Positions 48,855 to 59,220 are shown, counted from the first letter of the stretch. The stretch is 64,000 nt of DNA from Balaenoptera acutorostrata (GCF_949987535.1 NC_080082.1:45872374-45936373); one strand, 5' to 3'. The notes: generated by a model from the sequence alone, not told the origin. Translations and numbers: made by a program.

Positions 48855-50040
48855 TTTTTTGCAGAGACCATCTAATCATTTGGTTTGGAGTGGGCAAAGG
48901 GGGGATGCTCCCAGGAGACTTGAGAGGTGCTGGGGCTGAGCTATGAAGGTGAGGGGGTAGGTGGCCATCAAAGATTTGGGCAAGGAAATCACAGCTGAGC
49001 TTCTGCTTTAGGTACTCACTGTGGTATCCCTGGGGAGGACGGGCAGGAAGTGGGGAAACTGGAAGCAGGAAGCCCTCTTGCAGGCTGCCATGTTCATAGT
49101 CTAGCAAGAGTTGGTGTACACTGGGCTAAGCTCAGAAGGGAGGCGTTGGAAGGAGAAAGATTCAACAGGTAGAATGGATTTGCCCAGGGGTCAATTGGCT
49201 AGGAGGGAAGAAGGAGAGAGCGAATTCCTGAAGCCCACTAAGAAAGAAGCAAGAATCTAGCACTGTGTGCAATTTGGTGAGAAAATGAGTTTCAGCTCCA
49301 AACATTTGGTTGGCCTCCAGTTCCTCAAGAACAAGTCTGTTTTGCTAAGTAGATACACAGGACTTCTGCTGTTACCGTTCTAGAAAAAGTGCTGAATATG
49401 CTGTTCAGATGTTTTCTGGGGTAAACGGTTGGGCCCATTTATTTACTTGTTTATTTTTCTGAGCAAATGAAACCCAGCCCTGGGTCTTGACCTCTCTGGG
49501 TGCTGGGTAGGGCAGCTTCCAGGAATGGCATATCCACCGTTTCCCAGCATCAGGCAGAATACAACTGTTCCATTATAACTTCCCAAACCAGATGCTTTAC
49601 TGGTTCCTTAAGATGGCAGAAATGTGTGCACGCCTGCTGTGCATCCGAACGGAGAAATCAAGCCTGAAGGAGCAGGTGGATGTCACACAATCCATCTTCT
49701 GTTCTGATTTATAGCCTTTCTAGTAAAGTTTGATTCCAAGCGTCACTATTCAAAATCAAACTTCTTTAAAACTAGGTTGCCCTTGATTATCTGAATGTCC
49801 AGGTTCCTCTCTGATACCTTCTGCTGCCTCCTCTTGAAACCCTGAGATTCCCAAATTCTTCCAGCTTGGCACTTCCGCTCCACCCAAGAGCAAGGCTTGG
49901 GTAATATCCCTCTCTCACCCCACCCCAAACACCCTCCCTGGTCACTCTTGATTTGCATATCAGTAAAGAGTTAGTGGGAGGGTAAGAAAGTGAACTGGCT
50001 TGGAGACCTGAGTCAGAATCTCAGATGGAGGGATTTATGG
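48855..50040. other. Intronic sequence without recognised gene
   Basis: Unique sequence. The minus-strand 149-codon frame overlapping the L2 copy (48658-49107) is chance. Confidence 0.4.
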
Positions 50041-50045
50041 CTTTT

Positions 50046-50352
50046 TTGTGTGGAGCTAGGGTCAGCAAAGTACAGTCCAAGGCTCAAATCCGTTTCCTGT
50101 CTGTTTTTGTACGGTCTGCAAGCTAAGAACGGTTTTTACATTTTTAAATGGTTGAAAAAAAAACCCAACAAGAATAATATTTCATCACATATGAAAATTA
50201 TATAAAATTCAGATTTCAGTATCCATAAATAAAGTTTTGGATTTCATCAACAAAAATTTGGAAATTTATTTCCTCTCTTGTTGTATTAGTACCTACATCA
50301 TATCTTTGACCTTGGCCTGCAAAGGCTAAAATATTTGCAACCTAACTTTTTA
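50046..50352. repeat. Diverged hAT-type DNA transposon remnant
   Basis: Has the wording of non-autonomous hAT elements: 'gggtcagcaaagtacagtcc', 'ctgtctgtttttgtacggtc', and near the end 'ggcctgcaaaggctaaaata'. The exact family is not resolved. It ends about 300 bases before the splice acceptor. Confidence 0.5.
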
Positions 50353-50633
50353 TAAAAGAAATTCCAGGTGTTGGGGACTTTCTCTTCTGTCACCTAGAAA
50401 CTCTGAATTAAAAACTCTGGCCACGATGGAAATCCCTGTCCAAGTTATTAGTATTTGGTAACATTATTTATCCAAGTAACTTATTACTTATCCAAATAGA
50501 TATATGGGCTGCCTCTTCATTCTTTGCCATTTGATTTTTGCAAGGCAATAACACTGATGATATTGATAGTATTGACAATCATGATCATGGTCCTTTGAGC
50601 GTTGGGGGCCGGGAAGGGGGGTAAGCAGCAGAG

Positions 50634-50660
50634 CTGACTGGCCACTCTTTCTGCCCACAG
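50634..50660 (+). promoter_or_regulatory. ZNF536: 3' splice site of the terminal exon (branch point, pyrimidine tract, AG)
   Basis: A CTGAC branch-point-like motif at 50634-50638 places its A 24 bases from the intron end. It is followed by a pyrimidine-rich stretch and a consensus cacag at 50656-50660. This sets the start of the exon: upstream in the same frame the reading loses zinc-finger similarity, while downstream the first complete codons read His-Arg-Pro-Phe, the usual lead-in to a C2H2 finger. Confidence 0.8.
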
Positions 50661-50905
50661 GTCACAGGCCTTTCCAGTGCCGCTACTGTCCCTACAGTGC
50701 CTCTCAGAAGGGAAATCTGAAGACCCACGTCCTCTGCGTCCATCGCATGCCTTTTGACAACAGCCAGTATCCCGACCGCAGGTTCAAGCGCTCCAGAGTC
50801 GACTCGGAGGCTTCTGGGAATTTCGAAGACCCCACAGCTGTCAAGGCGGGGAGCTCAGCAGAGCTAACGGAGGAGGGCAGCAAGGCCCAGGAGGAGCGCA
50901 ACTGA
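50661..50905 (+). CDS. ZNF536: Terminal coding exon of a C2H2 zinc-finger protein, probably ZNF536
   Basis: The exon follows a good splice acceptor and needs one base from the upstream exon; if that base is G, the junction codon is Gly, giving Gly-His-Arg-Pro. It then encodes 80 residues to a TGA at 50903-50905. Residues 6-27 form one C2H2 finger (C-X2-C-X12-H-X4-H, DNA 50678-50743) with the core CRYCPYSASQKGNLKTH. After it comes MPFDNSQYPDRRFKRSRVDS, whose basic RRFKR cluster resembles a nuclear localisation signal, and an acidic Glu/Ser/Ala-rich end. C2H2 proteins of this type bind DNA in the nucleus as transcriptional regulators; ZNF536 is described as a repressor of neuronal differentiation. 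Assignment to ZNF536 rests on recollection of this family and on the large-intron, element-rich setting. Relatives such as ZNF219 or ZNF827 cannot be excluded. The coding status is much surer than the symbol. Confidence 0.8.
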
Positions 50906-52339
50906 GCCAACCAACCCGGATATTGCAATATTATTTTACACAGTTTTCAGATTATGCATCTGGTAAAAGAGTTTGCTAACTGCATTCCAAGGGGAAAAAA
51001 TCATGTACAACCTCCCCTCTAGTGTATAGAACATTTAAAAAATTTAAAAAGATATCTATATATATATTAAAAAAAAATCCCCAGCCCTTGAAAATGGCTG
51101 CTAAACTGTTACCCGGCAACAAGTATTTCCAAACAATGCAGGTGGGAGAAAAGGGATTTCAGAAATGCTTGGTGTCCTCCGAGCTCAAGGAAGCTGGGGG
51201 CCCTTCCAATGCTAGAGTCGTCTTTGTTCAAAAATCATGCTCTTAACTGAAAAACGATACCATCTAAATGATTTAGTGTTGCCTTGAAGATGGAGGGGCT
51301 GTGTTTTCATTGTTGAAAACACCTCTATAATCTGACACCAGCTGCTGTCATCTGCCTCGCACCCTAATGGGATGTGTCGGGAGGCGGCCGCGGTGCCAGT
51401 CAGACTGGAGCGGTCACTGCAGAGAAAATCAATTCACGTGGTGTTGTAACTGCACTCTCAGAGAAACCTTAGCCGGCCCGCAGCCAGCGCCAGGGCTGAC
51501 CGGCACTGCAGAGGATTGCCATCTTCAACGTGCATTTAAAAAAAATCCACAGCCAAATGAATCAATGGTCAGGAAGTATCTGCAGACAAATGTCCAGTGC
51601 AGGTTTGATGAGTAATTCCTTTTTTTAGATCAAATTGCAGTATGGAGGGAAATGCTTTTTTCTTGGTTGTCTTTTTTTTTTTTTAATTTTTGAAGGAACT
51701 TACAAGAAGGTTGCTAAAAAAAAAAAAATTTAGGGGTACATGATATAAAATGCTTAGAAAAACTAGCCCACCCTACCCACAGAAGGTGCTGGTGAGGAAT
51801 GGAAGCTTATGTAACAATAGATTGTTTTTATTATGATTTTAAAAATTTTACTTGAAAGAAGGCTGCTTTGGTCCTTATTATCAGATTTTTTTCATGTGTT
51901 AGTTTTTGTAAGTCTCACAGACACGAAGCAAGATTTTCTTCTCCAGCAAGCTCTTATGAAATAGCTTGTATTAAAATATGAGTCTAAACATCCTGCTCTC
52001 TATCACTAATGAAGAAAACTGTTTAAGTTAAAATGTCTGTTTTTGTAAAACAAATGTGTTCTATATTTTTGTAGATTTTAGAATTTCTCCTGATTGGATA
52101 CTCCAAATTTATCAAGTTCTGCACCACCCAGAGGGAGATTGGAGAGCCAATAATGAAACAACTCATTCTTCTAAAAAAAGATTTACGAAGACTAGTTAAT
52201 GGTTTATTCCTGAATCTGCTAGTGTGGTGTCAAAGTTCAGCCTCTTAACATACTTCCTTTGAGTGACATGAAATTGGTGCTGTTGCTTGTGACGGTGGAG
52301 AAGTATTGAAGTATTAACTTCTTCTAAAAAAATCATTCA

Positions 52340-52344
<5 letters not shown>

Positions 52345-52368
<24 letters not shown>
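52345..52368. repeat. A24 homopolymer in the 3' UTR
   Basis: Uninterrupted run of 24 A in the predicted 3' UTR, without a recognised retrotransposon body upstream. Confidence 0.95.
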
Positions 52369-52370
<2 letters not shown>

Positions 52371-52400
52371 TAGATATCTCCTTGCAGGCTGGGAGCACAG

Positions 52401-52482
52401 AATAAAACCCCAGGGCCTTAAAAACTTCAGCTCTGCCTACAGCAGTTTACAAAAATACTAAACTGCAATCAATGTAAATAAA
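52401..52482 (+). terminator. Possible proximal poly(A) signals
   Basis: AATAAA hexamers at 52401-52406 and 52477-52482 could give a 3' UTR about 1.0-1.1 kb shorter than the distal site. The first lies 33 bases after the A24 tract. Hexamers alone are common in AT-rich DNA, so use of these sites is only possible. Confidence 0.3.
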
Positions 52483-53486
52483 ATGCTTCGCTATCCTGAG
52501 ACCAGAAGGAATCTCAGGCTAATAAGGAATCCGGTTTGCATATGCTGTCGAGAGGGTGACATCCACCCGGGGTTTCAGTGTAAACGTGGTCGCTGTACAA
52601 CGTGGACCCATCTGGCATAGAGCAAGCTGCTTTCTTGTTTTTCTAGAATAGTTCTCACTGCCTTACTTAAATCGAGTTGATAAACTTAATGCAACTGTTT
52701 CTATGATCCTAGAGAAAGGACTGAAATGTTATTGAAAACTTTCCGACTGTAGTAAGCTTTAGGATTTTAAATGCACTACTGTGTTTGGTGACTGTGCCAG
52801 TCGCTTGCTTTCTGTGTGTTTGCCCTGCCTTTGGTATCTTAGCAAAGAAAAATATAAAAAAGAAGAAAAAAAAGTAAAAAGAGCAAAAAAGAGGAAAAAA
52901 AAGTGGGAAAAAAAACGAGAGCCACATTCCATTTCTAGCACCTTGGGCGCTCTTTCAGTATCCTTTTGTGTCTTTTGAGCATCGTCAGATGCGACAGGCA
53001 ATAATTCTGTTTGTGACACTGGGAACATCCCCTCTTCTTTGTGGCGTGTGTGTTGATTCCATTTTGTCCAGTGCTACCGTCCTTATTTCCCCCCTGACAC
53101 AGGCCTTCTTTCCAGAACATTTGTAACTTGTAATACAAACAAGTGACAGCCGCAGTGATGCAGTGTCAGTTTCTGAATGTCATCAGGTTCTCATATCTAA
53201 ACATGTCAAGTTTTTTCCCTGTAACTTCTGTAGTCTGTGATGCTGGTCATAATACTGTCTACATTCCTACACAAAGAAAAAAAAAAATCTATCTTGGAGG
53301 AAATCTGAGATCAATAGAGTAGAGGATTTTGTTGCTATGCTTGTAACAAGTAGAAAACTTTGTATTTAAAGTTTATTCTTGGTCATTATTTATTATTATA
53401 ATACATCAGTTGACAGAACTTTATTCTGGTATAGAAAGTATTAAAAGTTGTTTTTCCAGCAATGACTGTTTTCTTTCTGCTGTTAG

Positions 53487-53492
53487 AATAAA
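53487..53492 (+). terminator. Poly(A) signal AATAAA (first of the distal pair)
   Basis: AATAAA inside 'gttagaataaaatgtctttg', followed by a TG/T-containing stretch. It is 46 bases upstream of a second signal. Either could direct 3'-end cleavage of the zinc-finger transcript. Confidence 0.55.
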
Positions 53493-53532
53493 ATGTCTTT
53501 GAAGCAGTCCAGTTTTATCCAGTGTTTTACGC

Positions 53533-53538
53533 AATAAA
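53533..53538 (+). terminator. Poly(A) signal AATAAA (most distal)
   Basis: AATAAA 16 bases before a genomic run of 14 A (53554-53567). The spacing fits a cleavage site at or just before the A run. That run would also make oligo-dT-primed cDNAs from this gene prone to internal priming, so transcript-end calls here need care. Confidence 0.6.
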
Positions 53539-53569
53539 ACCTCTACCTCTGGGAAAAAAAAAAAAAACA

Positions 53570-54775
53570 CATCTTTTCCTATTCACATATTTTACTAGGA
53601 GGAGGGAAACATATTTTTGCAGCTTTATCAGATTTTGGTAAGACTTGGTCAAACACCACTTCTTACAAAAAGCCCTGCAGTATTCTGGGTGGATGGTTCC
53701 CATACCCTGGTGCTTTTTCAAGCTGAAAGAGTATCTCTGTGCAGTATGAATAGCACGTGTATCTGTGTGTGTGTGTGTGTGTGTGTATGCACACCCATGT
53801 GCATTTGTGAACTATGTTTCTTTGAAAGCTTGCAGACATGGGTTTTAGTGAGGTAATACCTATGCAAATACCAATGCTCCTCATACTAGTAATTATACAA
53901 GACACTTAAGGCATTGGGATCTATTATTTCCCTTTACTGGTAGCAAGTTTTAAAAAAATCATTAAATGCAAGGAAGTCTTTTCCCTCTGAATGATCAGAG
54001 GACAATATGAATTCCTTCTCCAGAAGCAAAGGAAAAGAACAAAGAATAATAAAGTCTACGGTATGGTATCTGGGCTGCTGAAAAACAGAACTCTGCCACC
54101 GATCTGAGAAGGTTTGGAGTGTGTGCCCCACACTTGATGCGCAGGCTTGCTTTTTGACTTGTTTTTTTGTTGTCGGTGGTGGTCTGGTTTCAAAACCGAG
54201 CTTGCATGGTGCATGCTGCAGCTCTGGAATAGGTTGGCCCACCGAAATGTTGCAAGCAAAGGCATCCAGCCATGATACAGGAATTTGTAAGTCACCGGGT
54301 TTCTTTCAGGAGGCCAGACTGTTGGTGTCCCTGGACGGGAGCAGATGACTTGAATGAAATCTTTGGCAGTCCCGAGAGTCCATTGTTAGAAACAGCAAAG
54401 GTGAGTTACGAGGAGTTAGGGAAGGATCAGAAAATGAACCCATCAGGGAAGGAAGGTTGATTAAGAGGCCATAACTCCACATACATGATGGATCTCGATC
54501 CCAAATGCCTCCAGGGGCCAGGCAGGATACCTCAGTGGTGAGAGGAGGAGAGTAGAAATTGGGAGGGGGGCGGTCTCAGGGGCCATGGGGAATCCCAGCA
54601 CTGCTCCTCCTCACCACGAAGAAGGCGGCATCAGGGCTTTTGACTTTGCAAGAGACACTGGACACCGGGATTTTGGGGGAAGTCTCTGAATTCCACGTAT
54701 TGGTTCAAAATGTGTATTTAAAAACTGTGTGATAAATAGATGATCAAAATGTGATTTATCCACAGAAGGGATTTT
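53570..54775. other. Intergenic sequence downstream of the zinc-finger gene
   Basis: A TG microsatellite lies at 53764-53786. Otherwise unique, with short chance frames and no recognised repeat or gene. Confidence 0.4.
53764..53786. repeat. (TG)n microsatellite
   Basis: A pure TG run of 23 bases about 225 bases beyond the last poly(A) signal. Confidence 0.9.
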
Positions 54776-54778
54776 TTT

Positions 54779-55275
54779 TTCTTTTCCATTATGATTTATC
54801 ACAGGATATTGAGTATAGTTCCCTGTGCTAAACAGTAGAACCTTGTTGTTTATCCATCCTATACATAATAGTTTGAATCAGCTAACCCCAAACTCCCAAT
54901 CCATCCCTCCCCCTTGGCAGCCACAAGTCTGTTCTCTATGTCTGTGAGTCTGTTTCTGTTTCATAAATAGGTTTGTTTGTGTCCTATTTTAGATTCCACA
55001 CGTAAGCAATATCATATGATCTTTGTCTTCCTCTGTCTGACTTACTTCACTTGGTATGATCATATCTAGGTCCGTCCATGTTGCTGCAAATGGCATTATT
55101 TCATTCCTTTTTATGGCTGAGTAATATTCCATTGTATATGCATGCACACCACATCTTCTTTATCCATGCCTCTGTCGATGGGCATTTAGGTTGTTTCCAT
55201 GTCTTGCCTACTGTAAATGGTGCTGCTATGAACATCAGGGGGCATATATCTTTTCAAATTAGTGTTTTGTCAAGA
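54779..55275 (-). mobile_element. Cetartiodactyl LINE-1 3' end
   Basis: Reverse complement of the L1 ORF2 end and 3' UTR: 'ttgagtatagttccctgtgc', 'ttgttgtttatccatcctat', 'ttccacacgtaagcaatatc', 'ttttatggctgagtaatatt', 'cgatgggcatttaggttgtt', 'ggtgctgctatgaacatcag'. A T-rich stretch at 54770-54784 is the tail. The ORF2 end is decayed. Confidence 0.8.
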
Positions 55276-55279
55276 ATGG

Positions 55280-55607
55280 ACTCTTATTCTGCCGTGCAAA
55301 GGGATGGAGCACTGACACAGGCTGCAACGTGGATGAACCTTGAAAACACTGCGTTAGGTTGATGAAGCCAGTCACTAAAGAAACCAGTCCTGTGGTTGCT
55401 GGGGTGTGGGGAGGGGAGGATGGGGGTGACTGATGGCTGAGGGGGACGAGCTCTCTTCTCCCAGAGATAAAGACGCTCTAAAATTAGATAGAGATGCTGG
55501 TTGCCCAACTCTGAATATATTAAAAACCACTGAGTTGTATACTTTAAAAGGGTGAATTTTATGGCATGTGAATTATATCTCAATAAAGCTGTTACAAAAT
55601 AAAAATA
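55280..55607 (+). repeat. Old L1M 3' end
   Basis: Sense-strand L1M 3' end: 'ggagcactgacacaggctgc', 'aacgtggatgaaccttgaaa', 'cctgtggttgctggggtgtg', 'cactgagttgtatactttaa', 'aagggtgaattttatggcat', and 'aattatatctcaataaagct'. It abuts the oppositely oriented younger L1. Confidence 0.75.
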
Positions 55608-56205
55608 AAACTGGAAGGAGGCCTTTTTAAGAAGCTTCAATATGTATTTCCATCAAAATATTTTGAGCTCTTCTATAGTCACAGACAATTGGCAGATCAG
55701 TCCGTTGTAAAGAATTACAAGATTGAGGTGTCCTGACTTAAATCTGAACCCTGAACTACTTATTGGCTACTTGATCTTGAACAGTTTAGCTGTTCTGAGT
55801 TCATCGTTACCTGTAAAGTTATGAAGTTAAATGCAATAACGTAGGGGAAATTATATGTAGGTTTATAAAGGACTCTACAAATGCTAGATGTTGTCGCCAC
55901 TGTTGTGTAATAAGTTATGGATAAATTTGAGATTAATTTCACATACACAAAACACTGTACACTAACCCCCCCCCCCCCGTGTTTTGGAAAAGTCTCCCCG
56001 GTGGTCAGGTGGTCATGATTCCTCCACACTCATCCCCTTCAGATAAAATTATCCTGGACAAATGTCTTAAATTTTTTGTTTTCCAATTTCCTCATTTGAA
56101 AAATCAGTATTTTAACCACTTTCTTGCCATTCTCAGGGTCTTGGGGGCAGATAGGGAAAGAGTGGGATGCTGGGGGAAAAGAGTTGGTCTTGGGGTTAGA
56201 TGTTA
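55608..56205. other. Intergenic sequence without recognised gene
   Basis: Mostly unique; includes a run of 13 C at 55966-55978. Confidence 0.4.
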
Positions 56206-56209
56206 TTCC

Positions 56210-56520
56210 ACTCACTTGTTTGATGAAAGTTTACAGGGGACCTACTGTGTTCCAGGCATCAGGCTATGGGCTGGAGATACACAGGTGAGTCAGAGATCAT
56301 GCCCACAGATCACTGTCTAAGGAGAAAACAGACTTCAATCTGATAATCACACAAATAAATATAACACATCTGGAAGAGGAGATTCAGAGATAAGATGGAT
56401 TTTTCACGTCACAGAAGACTTCCCTAAGAGGTGACAACGAACTGAGATATGAAGGAGAGCATGCCGGGTAGAGAAGCAGCACGTGCAAAGGCTGTGCGGG
56501 TGTAATGGGGCTTGGGAGGC
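56210..56520 (-). repeat. L2 LINE 3' segment
   Basis: Inverted L2 3' end: 'gacctactgtgttccaggca', 'gctatgggctggagatacac', 'cacaaataaatataacacat', 'gaagacttccctaagaggtg', 'gcagcacgtgcaaaggctgt'. Confidence 0.7.
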
Positions 56521-56524
56521 CTGT

Positions 56525-56690
56525 CTCCACCTCTCTGAGCTGTGGGATCCAAGTAGGTCATTCCAGCTCCCCAGATCTGCTTCTTTATCTGTGAAGTGGA
56601 AAATGGTGCCCACAGCCAGGCTCTTACTGGGATTAAATGAGATAGTAGTAGATAACTGTGTTACAAGCTGCACAGACAGCAAGCTACGTA
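56525..56690 (+). repeat. MIR SINE 3' part
   Basis: Sense: 'agctccccagatctgcttct', 'ttatctgtgaagtggaaaat', 'ctgggattaaatgagatagt'. Lies directly after the L2 fragment. Confidence 0.55.
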
Positions 56691-57239
56691 CCACCAGGTT
56701 CCGAGGACTGTTATTGAAACTGACACCGGCTAGGAACCCACTTGAGCATTGAAACGGAGTGCATTCTGCAGATGCATGGCTTTCTGTCTTGTTCAGAAGT
56801 CAGCAAGATAGGAGTTGATGTAGCGTGATCCAAATGCCTTCTTCAACAGATTTACAGGATCCCAGAGAACCATCAGTCATAGACCACAACCAGGGGCCTC
56901 AGTTTTCTGGGAAGGAGTGGGTGGGAGTCTCCTGGTCCCAATTCAAGGTCTTTGTATGGCTCCAGTCTATCCCTTTGTCGATGGGTTTGGCCAGCGTGGC
57001 AGCAGCACTATTTGCTGGAGGAGTGTACATAGGTTGGTGAACATCCTGATTTCCCCAGACTAAAGGGTTTCCCAGCACGTGGAACTTCCAGTGCTAAAAG
57101 CAGGGCAGTCCTGGACAAATCTGAATGGTTGGTCAACCTGGGTCCAAGGCCACTCCCTCTAAAGGCACATGTCTGGGCGGAACCAAGCTACCGCTGCCCT
57201 TAACTCAGGAGGCCAGTACGAGGCCAATCGGGGGAGCCA

Positions 57240-57390
57240 AGGGGCTCAGAGCATGGGCTTTGCTAACTCGAGACTTGGGTTCAAATCTTCTCTGCCACAG
57301 CACCTTTGCTGTAAGGGTGAAAGTTGACAAGGTACACACAGCATTCCACACAATGCCTGGCACGTGGTCATTGTTTATATACCCTTGCTG
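57240..57390 (+). repeat. MIR SINE
   Basis: Sense: 'gctcagagcatgggctttgc', 'cttgggttcaaatcttctct', 'aatgcctggcacgtggtcat'. Central part partly lost. Confidence 0.6.
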
Positions 57391-57394
57391 AGTG

Positions 57395-58835
57395 ACCGAA
57401 TGGATCTCTGTTTCTACTTCGACTAGGTGGGGAATGTCTCAAATGTGAATTTCTCTTCCTGGCAGCTGGAAACTGCTGAGCTGCTGATACTCAGTGTTAA
57501 GGTACTATTTTGTGCTGAAACTTTTATAAAGATGGTAACCCTGCTGTCTCTTGTAGTTTGGGGTTTGCACACTTCCCCTTCTCTGTTGAACATTTGTATT
57601 GTAACAGTATATTATGAAAACCTCACCTGGTGTATTGTAAGCACAATCCCAAGGAAATTAGTGTTAAATATTGTGATCTTATTTTCAAGATAGAAGGGCT
57701 AGTCCCGTTCCACAGAACTAGAGGTATGTTTCCATGGGGAAGGAAAAAAATTCATAGTGTAATGCAATATTAAAAATGTCGCCCAGCTGAGCATTCCATG
57801 TAGGGGCTTGTGAAGAGTTTTAATCTCATCACCTGTTGGTGTTAAGAGAAAAGAGAAAGATGGAGGGAGGGAGGGAGGAAGGGAGGGAGGCAGGAAGGGA
57901 GAGGAAGGGCTTTTGTGAACAAGGAAATCACAAGCAAAGAGGAGGGGGAAAATTTAAATGATCCCAGACCGAACTGTTTTGCTGTTAATACAGAAATACA
58001 GTGCAAGACACATTTAATGGGCTCTATTTTTTATTATACTATGCTGAATAATTAAGTTTGAGGCTAAGTGTCACATGGATTTATCTTTTAATTAAAAAAG
58101 CATGGTTCACGCATATTTGAGTGGTAGTCCAAATAAATGCAATATAGAAATTTATGTTTGTTTATCTAGGTGTTAATTACCTAGAGATTGTTCTGGATTA
58201 CTTCTTTTTATAAAGTGTCATAGGCTCGTGTCAGAACGAATAAAGCTTGCCCGTGGAACCTTATCAATTTGCTAACGATAGTGCTGGTCTGACCTGAGGG
58301 GGGGAGCAGGGGAAAACTTTGGGGATTGTTATGTATACACATGCCCCCGTTCAACCCACACCAAATAAAACAGTCGTTTTAGAAAATATTTCTAGGACAT
58401 AAAGGCACAAATATATCTTCGTTGTTTTACAGCCTCTTGTCCACAGCTATTTATAAAACATGTGATTATTTATGCATTGGGTTATGAGAAGTTTGGCTGG
58501 GAGAGGCTGTGAGTGAGGCTGCATCAATCCAGTTACCTGTACCCCGGAGAGGTGGAGGGAGGGCTTCTCAGCAGAAATGGGGCCGGACAGGAAGTTGGCT
58601 GCTGTGATTTGTCTGAAGTGTGTCAACCTCACTGCCTCTCCCAGAAAGAGCAGACAGTGGGAGAAAGAGGGACAGCAAAGTTGAGGCTTAGAAATCACGT
58701 TTTTTAAAAACAACGATGCACACTGAGAAAGCAAAACCAGAAGCCCACACAAATTGCCCCTCATACCTTGGGTCAGTCCCTGCCTTTTTCTTTGTTTACA
58801 AGCGATTTTTCGTGGCAGGTTCACTCGAATGGCTT
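57395..58835. other. Intergenic sequence with candidate conserved AT-rich block
   Basis: Positions 57950-58470 are AT-rich, repeat-free, and carry homeodomain-like words (for example 'gtgttaattacctagag' near 58171). The purine-rich GGGA tract lies at 57861-57907. No coding signal. Confidence 0.4.
57861..57907 (+). repeat. (GGGA)n purine tract, G-quadruplex capable
   Basis: Five GGG runs at 57865-57887 separated by A, A, AGGAA and A. This satisfies the usual four-run rule for an intramolecular G-quadruplex on the + strand. Confidence 0.85.
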
Positions 58836-58837
58836 GG

Positions 58838-58925
58838 AAACCTCCTGAACAAAGGAGCGCACCCAACTTAGAGGACCCGGTCTGGGGATGTCTAAGTTGG
58901 GTGCGCTCCTTTGTTCAGGAGGTTT
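58838..58925. repeat. Perfect 35-bp inverted repeat with 18-bp spacer
   Basis: Arm 58838-58872 is the exact reverse complement of arm 58891-58925; the spacer is 58873-58890 (ggacccggtctggggatg). Pairing stops on both sides (58837/58926 and 58873/58890 do not pair). As RNA it would fold into an 88-nt hairpin with a 35-bp perfect stem. I recognise no transposon in the arms. Confidence 0.97.
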
Positions 58926-59220
58926 GTTTGCCTTGCGTCGCCTGGCCTCTTTCCACTGCGCACCACAACTCTACTTTTGGCTGCCAGATCTCCAGAAAAT
59001 CAATAAAAGTAACTGCGGGTCCTGGTGGGCTTCACCCGGCTTGGTGGGCCTTTCTCTCGGGGTGCAGGGAGAGACCGGGACCGGCACTCAACTGTGCTTC
59101 TCTCCAGCCCAAGCTGGGGGGAGCATCGGGAACCCCCAAACAGAAAACCAGCCCAACGTGGAAGCTCTCCGCTGGGTAGGGTTTCATTTTCAATGTTTTT
59201 TCCTTCCTCCGGGAGACCTG

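Larger units (their letters stand above)
1..50660 (+). other. Inferred long intron (3' part) upstream of the terminal zinc-finger exon
   Basis: No second exon with a C2H2 motif or convincing splice pair was seen on either strand upstream of 50661. The open frames are short, lack family motifs, and often lie in repeats. Because the exon at 50661 begins mid-codon at a splice acceptor, the sequence before it must be intron at least locally. That the whole 50 kb is one intron is an inference; alternative exons could lie inside. Confidence 0.5.
50906..53553 (+). other. ZNF536: 3' untranslated region of the zinc-finger gene
   Basis: AT-rich sequence directly after the stop codon with no recognised interspersed repeat and no coding signal. 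It contains a 24-base A tract (52345-52368), an A-rich imperfect run (about 52857-52920), and several AATAAA hexamers. The strongest poly(A) signals are at 53487 and 53533, giving a UTR of about 2.6 kb. The absence of MIR, L2 or L1 here, against their frequency on both sides, suggests selective constraint, as expected for a long 3' UTR of a developmental regulator. The end is inferred from the signals, not from transcript data. Confidence 0.65.

Noticed and set aside
50661..50905. Assignment to ZNF827 or ZNF219 instead of ZNF536
   Set aside because: Related family members cannot be excluded without a search, but recalled C-terminal ends of ZNF827 differ and ZNF219 is a compact gene, unlike the very long intron here.
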